Positions 43,444 through 56,264 of a DNA stretch of 64,000 bases are shown piece by piece. The position numbers and the translations under genes are program-made. Numbering within the stretch: the stretch's first letter is position 1; each line of letters begins with the position of its first letter. The notes below the pieces were generated by a model that saw nothing but the letters and a program-made list of their open reading frames with translations, did no database searches and was not told where the DNA came from. The DNA is from Novosphingobium sp. EMRT-2 (GTDB lineage Bacteria; Pseudomonadota; Alphaproteobacteria; Sphingomonadales; Sphingomonadaceae): positions 2,723,501 through 2,787,500 of the forward strand of contig NZ_CP039695.1 in the NCBI RefSeq assembly GCF_005145025.1, written 5' to 3'.

Positions 43444-45071
43444 GCGGCTTTTCGATCGATCGCCGTGGTCTGCTCGGCACCGGGCTGGGGGCCTCGCTGG
43501 CGGCGGGCCTGGGTACGGGGGCGAGCGCGGCCAACCCCGCGCCGCTGGCGCCGGGGCGCACCAAGGCGGACTTCGCCGGCGCGATGAAGGCGTTCCGGGG
43601 CGTGGTCGGCGCGGAATGGGTGTTCGGCGACGAGGAGGCGGTGGCGCCCTGGTCGAAGACCTACATTCCCGATCCCGCGCACCAGTACAAGCCGGTGGGC
43701 GCGGTCTGCCCGCAATCGGTGGAGGAGGTGCAGGAGATCGTCCGCATCGCCAACACCTACAAGCAGCCGCTGTGGACGGTCTCGACCGGCAAGAACATGG
43801 GCTATGGCATGACCGCGCCGGCCACGCCGGGACAGGTCGTGCTCGATCTCAAGCGGATGAACCGCATCCTCGAAGTGGACGCCGACCTCGGCACCTGCCT
43901 GCTCGAACCGGGCGTCACCTACCAGCAGCTCAAGGACTACCTGGAGGAGAACAAAATCCCGCTGTGGATCGATGTGCCGACCGTCGGCCCGATTGCCTCG
44001 CCGGTGGGCAACACGCTTGATCGCGGGGTGGGCTACACGCCCTATGGCGAACACTTCATGTTCCAGTGCGGCATGGAAGTGTGCCTGCCCGATGGACGGC
44101 TGATGCGCACCGGCATGGGCAGCATCAAGGGCAGCACCGCCTGGCAGGCGTTCAAGTGGGGCTACGGGCCTTATCTCGATGGCCTGTTCACCCAGTCGAA
44201 CTTCGGCATCGTCACCAAGATGGGCCTGTGGCTGATGCCCAAGCCGCCGGTCTATAAGCCCTTCATGGTGCGCCATGCCAACATGGAGGACGTGCCGAAG
44301 ATCATCGAGGCGATGCGGCCGCTGCGCGTGTCGAACCTCGTCGCCAACTGCAACCTGATGATGAGCGCATCGTACCAGCTGGCCATGTTCAAGCGGCGCA
44401 ACGAGATCGTGCCCGATGGCGCGCCGCTCGACGAAGCCTCGCTGAAAAAGGCGGCCACTGCCAATGGCCTGGGCATGTGGAACACCTATTTCGCGCTCTA
44501 TGGCACCGAACAGACGGTGGCGGGGGTGGAGCCGATTATCCGGGCGACGCTGACGGCCAGTGGCGGCGAAGTGCTGACGGCGGCGGAGATGGAAGGCAAC
44601 CCCTGGTTCCACCATCACCAGACGCTGATGCAGGGCGGCCTCAACCTAGACGAAGTGGGCCTGCTGCGCTGGCGTGGCGCAGGGGGCGGCCTTGCCTGGT
44701 TCGCGCCCGTGGCGGCGGCGCGCGGCGTGGAAGCGGAGCGGCAGACCGCGCTGGCAAAGGAAATCGTCGAGAAGCACGGCTTCGATTACACCGCTGCTTA
44801 CGCGATCGGCTGGCGCGATCTGCACCACATCATCGCACTGCTGTTCGACAAGGCGGACCCGGCGCAGGAGCAGAAGGCCGACGCCTGCTATCGCGAACTG
44901 GTCACGCGCTTCGGCGCGCAGGGCTGGGCCAGCTATCGCACCGGGGTCAATTCGATGGACCTCGTGGCGCAGCAATACGGCGAGGTGAACCGCGATTTCA
45001 ACCGCACGCTCAAGCGCGCCATCGATCCCAACGGCATCCTCTCACCGGGCAAATCGGGGATTCATCCCTGA
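43440..45071 (+). CDS. FAD-linked oxidase, 4-cresol dehydrogenase/vanillyl-alcohol oxidase family
   Basis: The 543-aa exported flavoprotein oxidises para-alkylphenols in its relatives (p-cresol, eugenol, vanillyl alcohol and similar). A Tat-like start (SIDRRGLLGTGLGASLAAG) is followed by the FAD-binding PCMH domain and the substrate half. Family blocks seen are GVGYTPYGEHFMFQCGMEV, FKWGYGPYLDGLFTQSNFGIVTKMGLWLMPKPP and the C-terminal DPNGILSPGKSGI. From memory, the flavin-anchoring Tyr of p-cresol methylhydroxylase lies in a YNW segment; here the equivalent is GLLRW, with Leu409. Neither that Tyr nor the VAO-type His is seen. The start overlaps the cytochrome stop. The 3' end overlaps the convergent glgX by 10 bp. 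Confidence 0.88.
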   Translation: MSGFSIDRRGLLGTGLGASLAAGLGTGASAANPAPLAPGRTKADFAGAMKAFRGVVGAEWVFGDEEAVAPWSKTYIPDPAHQYKPVGAVCPQSVEEVQEIVRIANTYKQPLWTVSTGKNMGYGMTAPATPGQVVLDLKRMNRILEVDADLGTCLLEPGVTYQQLKDYLEENKIPLWIDVPTVGPIASPVGNTLDRGVGYTPYGEHFMFQCGMEVCLPDGRLMRTGMGSIKGSTAWQAFKWGYGPYLDGLFTQSNFGIVTKMGLWLMPKPPVYKPFMVRHANMEDVPKIIEAMRPLRVSNLVANCNLMMSASYQLAMFKRRNEIVPDGAPLDEASLKKAATANGLGMWNTYFALYGTEQTVAGVEPIIRATLTASGGEVLTAAEMEGNPWFHHHQTLMQGGLNLDEVGLLRWRGAGGGLAWFAPVAAARGVEAERQTALAKEIVEKHGFDYTAAYAIGWRDLHHIIALLFDKADPAQEQKADACYRELVTRFGAQGWASYRTGVNSMDLVAQQYGEVNRDFNRTLKRAIDPNGILSPGKSGIHP

Positions 45072-46872
45072 TTATCGGCGGGCGCGGCATCGGTAGGCAG
45101 GGCCAGCCGCGCCGCCCGGTCGATAGTCAGCGTGAAGGGCCGGGCCGGATCGTGCGAGGCATAGCGGAAGCCTTCGGTCCCGGGGGCTTCCCACAGCGCC
45201 GCATCCATCGGCCGGCCATCGAGCGATGACCACTGTCCCTCCTCGGGAAAGCGCGTGAACCAGCCCGCCCGCGCGGCGCGCCACGCGGCAAGGCCGGCCA
45301 CCCAGTCTTCGAGCGCGCGGTCGCGGCCGGCCCAGTCGACCCAGCCGATCGCGTTGTCCTGCGCATAGGCGTTGTTGTTGCCCTGCTGCGTGCGGCCGAA
45401 CTCGTCGCCGGCGGTGAGCATGATCGTGCCGGTCGAACCGAACAGCGTGCCCAGCAGCGCGCGCAGGTCCGCGGCGCGGCGGGCGAGCACGGCGGGATCG
45501 TCGGTCTGGCCTTCCACGCCGTTGTTCCACGAGAAGTTCTCGCCGTGGCCATCGCGGTTGTCCTCGCCGTTGGCCCAGTTGTGGCGGTGTTCGTAGGCTA
45601 CGCTGTCGGCCAGCGTGAACCCGTCGTGCGCGGCGAGGAAGTTCACGCTGCGGCAGCTTTGCTTGCCGAACACGTCGGACGATCCGGCCACGCGCGTCGC
45701 CAGCACGCCCACGCCTTCGTCGCCGCGCCAGAAGCGCCGCACGTCGTCGCGATAGCGGTCGTTCCATTCGAGCCAGGTGTCGGGGAACCGGCCCAGCTGG
45801 TATCCGCCGGGGCCGATGTCCCACGGTTCGGCGATCATCACGCGGTCGGCCAGCAGCGGATCGGCGGCGATCTCGGCGAAGATCGGGGCGTCGGCGGCAA
45901 AGCCCGGGCTGCGCGCCATGATCGGGGCAAGATCGAAACGGAAGCCGTCCACGCCGGCATGGCGCACGAAATGGCGCAGCGTGTCGAGCGTCAGCCACCG
46001 CACCGCCGGGTTGCCGAAATCCAGCGTGTTGCCGCAGCCGGTGTCGTTGATCAGGCTGCCGTCGGGCGCGTGGGCATAGGCGGCGTTGTCCAGCCCGCGC
46101 AGCGAAAGGATGGGGCCGAACACGTCGCTTTCGCCGGTGTGGTTGAACACCAGATCGAGCAGCACGCCGATCCCTTCGGCATGCAGTGCGGTCACGGTAT
46201 CGCGCAGTTCGGCCACGCCGCCGGGGCACAGGCCCGGATCGAGCGCCATCGGTGCCACGGGGTTGTAGCCCCAGGCGTTGCTCAGCCCCAGCGGCGGCAG
46301 GTGCCGCTCGTCGATCCACGCCACGATCGGCATCAGCTCCACCGCGCCGACGTGCAGCATCTTCAGATGGGCAAGCACGGCGGGATGGGCCAGCGCCGCC
46401 ACCGTCCCGCGCAGCGCCTCGGGCACATCGGGTTGCAGCATGGTGAAGGCGCGCACGTTCACTTCGTAGATCAGCCCGCCGCGCGTGAAGTGCGGGGCTT
46501 CGTGGGCACAGACCGGAAGCGCGCCCGGAACGATCGCCTTGGGCACGAGCGCCGCGGTGTCCACGCCGAAGTGCGACAGGCGCGGATCGTAGGCGAAGCG
46601 GTGGTCCAGCTCCATCGCGTAAGGATCGACCAGCAGCTTGGCCAGATCGAACCACAGTCCGCGTTCGGGCGCCCACGGGCCTTCGGCGCGGTAGCCATAG
46701 CGCGCGCCGGCGAGATCGCCGGGCAGTTCCGCGACCCATGTATCGCCGAACCGCGCCATGGGTTCGCGGCGTTCGCCGGCCGCGTCGAACAGGCACAGCC
46801 ACACCGCCTCCGCCAGCGGGGCGCGCACGGCGAAGCGCGTGGCGCCCGATCCGATGCTGACGCCCGCCGCCC

Positions 46873-46879
<7 letters not shown>
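45062..46879 (-). CDS. glgX: Glycogen debranching enzyme GlgX
   Basis: The 605-aa GH13 isoamylase-type enzyme removes alpha-1,6 branches left after phosphorylase. An N-terminal CBM48-like domain leads to the catalytic barrel with DLVFNHTGESD, the nucleophile region VDGFRFDLAPIMAR, the acid/base Glu in MIAEPWDIG and the later NFLAAHDGFTLADSV block. The length is slightly shorter than E. coli GlgX. GTG start 46879 lies 10 bp beyond pgm, where a 14-nt tandem repeat has separated what was probably a 4-nt overlap. Last gene of the glycogen operon. Confidence 0.94.
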
Positions 46880-49965
<3,086 letters not shown>

Positions 49966-49969
<4 letters not shown>

Positions 49970-51228
49970 GTCAGGCGCTCTATCATGTCCTTGGTGATCA
50001 GGCAGACGCCGTTGTCGGTGCGGCGAAAGCGGCGCGAGTCGAGTTCGGGATCCTCGCCGACGACCAGCCCTTCGGGAATACGCACGCCCGAATCGAGGAT
50101 CACCCGGCTGAGCCGCGCACCGCGTCCGATGTTGCAATAGGGCAGGATCACCGCTTCCTCGCACGACGAGAAGCTGCCCATCTTCACGCCCGTGAACAGC
50201 AGGCTGCGCCGCGCCAGCGCGCCCGAGACGATGCAGTCCTGCGAGATCAGCGAGGAGATCGCCATGCCGCGCCGCCCTTCCTCGTCATGCACGAACTTGG
50301 CGGGTGCGGCGATGATCTGGTCGGTCCAGATCGGCCAGTCGCGATCGTACATGTTCAGCTTGGGCACGGTGTCGGTCAGGTCGAGATTGGCTTCGAAATA
50401 GGCGTCCAGCGTGCCCACGTCGCGCCAGTATTCCTCGATCTCCTCCGCCGCGCGGATGCAGCTGGCGGTGAAGCGGTGGGCCACCGCCTTCCCGTGCTTC
50501 ACGATGTAGGGGATGATGTCGTTGCCGAAATCGCGCTGCGAATCCGGCGTTTCGGCATCGCGGCGCAACTGATCGAACAGGAACTTCGTCTCGAACACAT
50601 AGATGCCCATGGAGGCGAGCGAGAAATCGGGGTTGCCGGGAATGCCGGGCGGGTCCTTCGGCTTTTCGACGAAGGCGGTGATCGCGTCATTTTCGTCCAC
50701 CGCCATCACGCCGAAGCCGGTCGCATCCTTGCGCGGCACGACAAGACACCCGATCGTGACGTCCGCGCCCGAGTTGACGTGCTGGCGCAGCATCATCTCG
50801 TAGTCCATCTTGTAGATGTGGTCGCCCGCCAGGATGACCATGTACTTTGGCGCATGGGCCTGGATGATGTCGATGTTCTGGTAAACCGCATCGGCCGTGC
50901 CTTCGTACCACAGCATTTCCGAGATGCGCTGCGAAGCGGGCAGGATGTCGAAGCTTTCGTTGCGTTCCGGGCGCATGAAGTTCCACGCGCGCTGCATGTG
51001 GCGGATCAGCGAATGCGCCTTGTATTGCGTGGCCACGCCGATGCGGCGGATGCCCGAGTTGATCGCGTTGGACAGGGCGAAATCGATGATCCGGCTCATC
51101 CCGCCAAAATAGACCGCCGGCTTGGCGCGGTTGTCGGTCAATTCGCGAAGGCGGCTGCCGCGCCCCCCGGCCAGCACATAGGCCATCGCATCGCGCGCCA
51201 GCGGCTGCCCGTATGTTTCCCGTGCCAT
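49966..51228 (-). CDS. glgC: Glucose-1-phosphate adenylyltransferase GlgC
   Basis: The 420-aa enzyme makes ADP-glucose, the committed and usually allosterically controlled step of glycogen synthesis. It shows the nucleotide-binding [23 protein letters not shown] near residues 17-39, the [12 protein letters not shown] catalytic region, [10 protein letters not shown] for glucose-1-phosphate, and a C-terminal left-handed beta-helix. It lies 19 bp after glgB and overlaps glgA by four bases. Confidence 0.97.
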
Positions 51229-51247
51229 GTCCTCTGCCCCTTTCCGT

Positions 51248-53416
51248 TCAGCCTTCGTATTCGAAATAGAGTGTCGCCAGCGGCGGCAGCACCACTAGCG
51301 CCGCACCGTCCTGCGCGGTGATGTGGCCCATGTTGCCCCGGCCGCTGCCGCCATAGATCGCGGCATCGCTGTTTAGCACCTCGCGCCAGGCGCCATCGTG
51401 CGGCAGCGGCAGGCGGTAGTGATCGTGGACGGCGGGCGTCATGTTGCAGACCACGGCCACCGGCTTCTGCCCCGGCGCCTTGCGCAGCCACGCGAAGACC
51501 GAGGCGAGTGCATCGTCCACCACCAGCCAGGAAAAGCCTTCCGCCTCGCAATCGCGCGCGTGCATGGCCGGGATGGAGGTGTAGGCATGGTTGATGTCGC
51601 GCACCCAGCGGCGGACGCCCTCGTGCGCGGGCGCTTCCAGCAGCTCCCAGTCGAGCGACCGCGCCTCGCTCCATTCGCGGCGCTGGGCGAATTCCTGCCC
51701 CATGAACAGCAGCTTCTTGCCCGGATAGCCCCACATCAGCCCGTAGTAGGCGCGCAGCGAGGCGAACTTCTGCCAGTCGTCCCCGCTCATCTTGGTCAGC
51801 AGCGATCCCTTGCCGTGCACCACCTCGTCATGGCTCAGCGGCAGCACGAAGTTCTCGCTGAAGGCGTACATCAGGCCGAACGTAATCTCGTCGTGGTGGT
51901 AGCGCCGGTGGATGGGCTCGCGCGCCATGTACTTCAGCGTATCGTGCATGAAGCCCATGTTCCACTTGAACCCGAAGCCCAGGCTGGTGGCGCCGGGGCC
52001 GCCATCGCCCACCGGCAGCGTCACCCCCGGCCAGGCGGTCGATTCCTCGGCCACGGTCACGAAGCCGGGGTGGCTGCCATAGACCGCCTTGTTCATCTTC
52101 TGGAGGAAGGCCACCGCCTCCCAGTTCTCGCGCCCGCCCTGTTCGTTGGGAATCCATTCCCCGGCCTCGCGCGAATAATCGCGGTAGAGCATCGAGGCGA
52201 CCGCATCCACGCGCAGCCCGTCGACATGGTACTGTTCGGCCCAGAACAGCGCGTTGTTGACCAGGAAGCTGGATACCTCGCGCCGCCCGAAGTTGTAGAT
52301 CGCGGTGTTCCAGTCGGGGTGGAAACCCAGCCGGGGGTCTTCATGTTCGTACAGTGCGGTACCGTCGAACCGGGCAAGGCCGTGTTCGTCGGTGGGGAAA
52401 TGCGCCGGCACCCAGTCGATCAGCACCGACACGCCCGCGCGGTGCGCGCCATCGACGAAGCGCGCGAAGCCGTCGGGGCCGCCGAAGCGGGCGGACGGCG
52501 CGTAGAGGCCGGTCGTCTGGTAGCCCCAGCTCGGGTCATAGGGGTGCTCGCTGACCGGCAGGAACTCGATATGGGTGAAGCCCATGTCGACGACATAAGG
52601 GATCAGCAGGTCGGCCAGTTCGTCCCAGGAATAGAAGCCTTCCTCGCAGGGTTTCTTCCACGATCCGGGATGGACCTCGTAGATCGCCATCGGTTCGCGC
52701 CGGGCATCGACCGAGGCCCAGTGCGCGCGGTGCGCGGCATCACCCCAGTCTGGCTTGGCCGGACGCGCGGTGAGCGAAGCCGTCTTCGGCCGCATTTCCG
52801 ACGCGAAGGCGAAGGGGTCGGCCTTGAGCGGCTGGACGTCCCCGGTCGGGCCGACGATGCGGTACTTGTAGGCATGGCCCGGCCCCACATCGGGCACGAA
52901 GATCTCCCACACGCCAATGTCCGCGCGCTTGCGCATGGGATGGCGGCGGTGATCCCAGTCGTTGAAATCGCCGACCACCGCGACATGCCGCGCATTGGGC
53001 GCCCAGACCGCGAAATGCACGCCGGGCACGCCCTGGTGTTCGATGCAATGCGCGCCCATCTTGTCGAACAGGCGGAAATGGGTGCCTTCGTTGATCAGGA
53101 AATCGTCCAGTGGCCCCAGCACCGGGCCGAACGAGAACGCGTCGGTCACCCACCATTCGTGCGTGCCGGCCTTGCAGCGGTACTTGACCGGCTGCGCCTT
53201 GCCCGTCACCGCGCCTTCGAACAGGCCGCGCCCGTCCACGCGGTCGAGCGCGCCCAGCTTGCGGCCCTTCAGCGAACAGGCGGTTACCTCTTCCGCGCCG
53301 GGCAGGAAGGCGCGGGCGAACGCGCCTTCCGGGCCCTGGTGCACTCCCAGGAGCGAAAACGGATCGGCGTGCGTCCCGCTGAGCAGGGCTTCGATGGCGC
53401 GCGCCGATGGCTTCAT
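51248..53416 (-). CDS. glgB: 1,4-alpha-glucan branching enzyme GlgB
   Basis: The 722-aa GH13 enzyme makes the alpha-1,6 branches. It has an N-terminal CBM48 part ([45 protein letters not shown]), then a TIM barrel with the nucleophile Asp404 in [17 protein letters not shown]. The acid/base Glu lies in [12 protein letters not shown] and the later His/Asp in [14 protein letters not shown]. It is preceded by glgP (8 bp) and followed by glgC. Length matches full-length bacterial GlgB. Confidence 0.97.
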   Translation of the reverse strand: MKPSARAIEALLSGTHADPFSLLGVHQGPEGAFARAFLPGAEEVTACSLKGRKLGALDRVDGRGLFEGAVTGKAQPVKYRCKAGTHEWWVTDAFSFGPVLGPLDDFLINEGTHFRLFDKMGAHCIEHQGVPGVHFAVWAPNARHVAVVGDFNDWDHRRHPMRKRADIGVWEIFVPDVGPGHAYKYRIVGPTGDVQPLKADPFAFASEMRPKTASLTARPAKPDWGDAAHRAHWASVDARREPMAIYEVHPGSWKKPCEEGFYSWDELADLLIPYVVDMGFTHIEFLPVSEHPYDPSWGYQTTGLYAPSARFGGPDGFARFVDGAHRAGVSVLIDWVPAHFPTDEHGLARFDGTALYEHEDPRLGFHPDWNTAIYNFGRREVSSFLVNNALFWAEQYHVDGLRVDAVASMLYRDYSREAGEWIPNEQGGRENWEAVAFLQKMNKAVYGSHPGFVTVAEESTAWPGVTLPVGDGGPGATSLGFGFKWNMGFMHDTLKYMAREPIHRRYHHDEITFGLMYAFSENFVLPLSHDEVVHGKGSLLTKMSGDDWQKFASLRAYYGLMWGYPGKKLLFMGQEFAQRREWSEARSLDWELLEAPAHEGVRRWVRDINHAYTSIPAMHARDCEAEGFSWLVVDDALASVFAWLRKAPGQKPVAVVCNMTPAVHDHYRLPLPHDGAWREVLNSDAAIYGGSGRGNMGHITAQDGAALVVLPPLATLYFEYEG

Positions 53417-53424
53417 GATGCTCC

Positions 53425-55836
53425 TCAGACTCCCCAGATCTCGCGAGCGTATTCGGCGATCGTCCGGTCGGACGAGAACCAGCCTACGTTGGCAATGTTG
53501 CGGATCGCCGCCGCCCGCCAGCCGGCCGGGTCTTCCCAGCGGCGATCCACCGCGCGCTGCGCGGCGGCGTAGCTGTCGAAATCGGCCGCGACCATGAACC
53601 AGTCGCTGTCGTAGATGCCGCCCATCAGGCCGGCGTAGCGCTCCGGATCGTCGGGCGAGAACACGCCGGTGGCGATGGCGGACACCGCCTGCTGCAATTC
53701 GCGCGAACCCTCGATCACTGCGCGGGGATTATACCCTTGCGCGCGCTTGGCCAGCACTTCCTCCGCCGTCAGGCCGAAGATCACGATATTGTCGTCGCCG
53801 ACGCGATCCTTGATCTCGATGTTCGCGCCATCGAGCGTGCCGATGGTCAGCGCGCCGTTGAGCGCGAACTTCATGTTGCCGGTGCCCGATGCTTCCATGC
53901 CGGCGGTGGAAATCTGCTCCGAAAGGTCCGCCGCCGGGATCAGCCGCTCCGCCAGCGAGACGTTGTAGTTGGGCACGAACACGACCTTGAGCAGGCCGCC
54001 CACGGCCGGATCGGAGTTGACGCGGCGGGCGATGTCGTTGGCCAGTTTGATGATCAGCTTGGCGTTGTGATAGCTCGGCGCCGCCTTGCCGCCGAAGATC
54101 TTCACGCGCGGAACCCAGTCGCGTTCCGGATGGCTGCGGATTTCGTCGTAGAGCGCCACCGTCTCGATCAGGTTTAGCAACTGGCGCTTGTATTCGTGGA
54201 TGCGCTTGATGTGGACGTCGAACAATGCGTCGGGATCGAGCCGGACGCCGGTGATCGTCTTGATGTGCGCGGCCAGCGCCACCTTGTTCGAGCGCTTCAC
54301 TTCCGCGATGCGCTCGCCCAGCAGCTTGTCGTCCGCCAGCCCGTTCAGTTCGACCAGCTTTTCCGCGTCGTCGAGAAAGCCGTCGCCGATCGCGTCCTTC
54401 AGCACGGAGACGAGGCCGGGGTTGCATTGCTGCAGCCAGCGGCGCGGGGTGACGCCGTTGGTCTTGTTGTTGATGCGATCGGGATAGAGCGTGTGCAGGT
54501 CGGAAAAGACCGTGCTCTTCATCAGTTCGGTGTGCAGCGCGGCCACGCCGTTGACGCTGTGCGCGCCGCTGAAGGCAAGGTTCGCCATGCGCACGCGCCG
54601 TTCGCCGCCTTCGTCGATCAGGCTGATTGCGGAAATCGCGCCATCGTCCAGCCCGGCCTTGCGCGCTTCGCGCAGCACGCGCGAATTGATCGCATAGACG
54701 ATCTGCATGTGGCGCGGCAGCAGCCGTTCGAACAGCGGCAGCGGCCAGGATTCGAGCGCTTCGGGCAGCAGCGTGTGGTTGGTGTAGCCGACCGTGCGCT
54801 TGGTGACGTCCCACGCCTCGTTGAATTCAAGGCCGTGTTCGTCGAGTAGCAGGCGCATGATTTCGGCGACGGCCACCGCCGGGTGCGTATCGTTGAGCTG
54901 GATCGCCGCCTTGTCGGGCAGGGTGCGCACATCGCCGTTGTATTGGGCGTGGCGCCGCACGATGTCCTGGATCGAGGCGGAGGTGAAGAAGAACTCCTGC
55001 CGCAACCGCAGTTCCTGCCCGGCGGCGGTGGAATCGGCGGGGTACAGCACGCGCACCAGCGCATCGGCGCGCGCTTCCTCTACGAGCGCGCCGACGTGGT
55101 CGCCGGCGTTGAACCGGTCCAGCCGGATCGGATCGAGCGCGGCGGCGGTCCACAGGCGCAGCGTGTTCACGCGCTTGCCCTTGTACCCGACCACGGGCGT
55201 ATCGATGGCATAGGCTTCGACCTGTTCGGCGGGTTTCCACACCACGCCTTCGCCATTGTCGACGACCTCGCCGCCGAAGCCGATGCGGTACGAACTTTCG
55301 CGCCGGTCGAATTCCCAGGGGTTGCCGTGGCTCAGCCAGGTTTCGGGCAGTTCGACCTGCCAGCCATCGTCGATCCGCTGGCGGAACATGCCGTTCTTGT
55401 AGCGGATGCCATAGCCGTAGGCCGGTATGTCGAGGCTGGCGAGGCTTTCCATGAAGCACGCGGCCAGGCGGCCGAGGCCGCCGTTGCCCAGCGCGGCGTC
55501 CGGCTCCAGATCCTCCAGCGCGGCCAGGTCGAGCCCGTGTTCGCGCAGCGCCTTTTCCATGTCGCACGTCAGCCCCATGTTGGACAGCGCATCGCGCAGC
55601 AGGCGGCCGATCAGGAATTCCAGGCTGAGATAATAGACCCGCTTGCCGCTTTCAGCATAGGTCTTGCGGGTCGATTCCATCCAGCGGTCGATCACGTGGT
55701 CGCGCAGCGTCAGCACGGTGGCGGTGAACCAGTCGTGCGGCTTGGCGGCGCGTTCGTCCTTGCCAACGCGATGGCGCAGCACATCGATGATATGGGCGTC
55801 GATCTCGGCGGCCGTGGAAGTGATCTCGAGGCTCAT
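53425..55836 (-). CDS. glgP: Glycogen phosphorylase GlgP
   Basis: The 803-aa enzyme releases glucose-1-phosphate from chain ends, with PLP bound to Lys656 in EASGTGNMKFALNGALTIG. The N-terminal half shows VYYLSLEFLIGRLLRDALSN and LGNGGLGRLAACFMES, both typical. ATG 55836 (MSLEITSTAAE) is preferred to the in-frame start at 55881, which adds non-conserved residues. First gene of the operon; its upstream region carries direct repeats. Its place with synthesis genes lets the cell store and mobilise glycogen from one transcript. Confidence 0.97.
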   Translation of the reverse strand: MSLEITSTAAEIDAHIIDVLRHRVGKDERAAKPHDWFTATVLTLRDHVIDRWMESTRKTYAESGKRVYYLSLEFLIGRLLRDALSNMGLTCDMEKALREHGLDLAALEDLEPDAALGNGGLGRLAACFMESLASLDIPAYGYGIRYKNGMFRQRIDDGWQVELPETWLSHGNPWEFDRRESSYRIGFGGEVVDNGEGVVWKPAEQVEAYAIDTPVVGYKGKRVNTLRLWTAAALDPIRLDRFNAGDHVGALVEEARADALVRVLYPADSTAAGQELRLRQEFFFTSASIQDIVRRHAQYNGDVRTLPDKAAIQLNDTHPAVAVAEIMRLLLDEHGLEFNEAWDVTKRTVGYTNHTLLPEALESWPLPLFERLLPRHMQIVYAINSRVLREARKAGLDDGAISAISLIDEGGERRVRMANLAFSGAHSVNGVAALHTELMKSTVFSDLHTLYPDRINNKTNGVTPRRWLQQCNPGLVSVLKDAIGDGFLDDAEKLVELNGLADDKLLGERIAEVKRSNKVALAAHIKTITGVRLDPDALFDVHIKRIHEYKRQLLNLIETVALYDEIRSHPERDWVPRVKIFGGKAAPSYHNAKLIIKLANDIARRVNSDPAVGGLLKVVFVPNYNVSLAERLIPAADLSEQISTAGMEASGTGNMKFALNGALTIGTLDGANIEIKDRVGDDNIVIFGLTAEEVLAKRAQGYNPRAVIEGSRELQQAVSAIATGVFSPDDPERYAGLMGGIYDSDWFMVAADFDSYAAAQRAVDRRWEDPAGWRAAAIRNIANVGWFSSDRTIAEYAREIWGV

Positions 55837-56264
55837 GGAACAAGCTCCACCCTGAAGGCCCGGCCGACCGGCATGACGCAAACGTCCGTCCGACCGGGCA
55901 TGTTATCCCGGCCTTTCGCTGACACCGGCCCCCCGACCGACTTGCGCCGGAGCACGCCCGTCCCGGATTGCCTCCGGTTTCCGGCGTGCCGCCCGGGGTG
56001 CCTCCCCTGCAGAAGGCTCTCCCGAATCGATGGGTATGACAGAGGACCGCCGTTCGACAAGGCGCGATAATGCTGCGGTGCAAAAAATTGAGCCATTGTG
56101 GCGCGTGCAAGACCGGGTCCGGCCGTGGCGCAGCGCTTCGCTTTCATGCCCCCACTCCCGTTCGGGCCGGCGGCCGCCGGCGCGGATCTTGTCGTCATGA
56201 TCCCCCTACGCCGCCGCATGCGCTATGTCTGCCCATGCGGCGCGGGAAATACGTCTGCGCGCGT
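55837..56264. other. Upstream region of the glycogen operon
   Basis: About 430 bp lie between glgP and the third TonB receptor, both on the minus strand. It is GC-rich with many small hairpins and no convincing ORF. Two notable elements are the direct repeats at 55864-55902 and an inverted repeat of 9-bp arms at 56212-56242 (CGCCGCATG with CATGCGGCG) just past the receptor stop. No true terminator T-run was seen. Confidence 0.5.
55864..55902. repeat. Two direct repeats upstream of glgP
   Basis: CCGACCGGCATG (55864-55875) and CCGACCGGGCATG (55890-55902) differ by one inserted base and are spaced 26 bp apart. They lie 28-66 bp before the glgP start, a position that suits a regulator-binding pair. 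Function is inferred. Confidence 0.4.

Noticed and set aside
55837..56100. Glycine-riboswitch-like GGGAGAG string upstream of glgP
   Set aside because: Only the first few bases resemble it. The second conserved half and the linker are missing.
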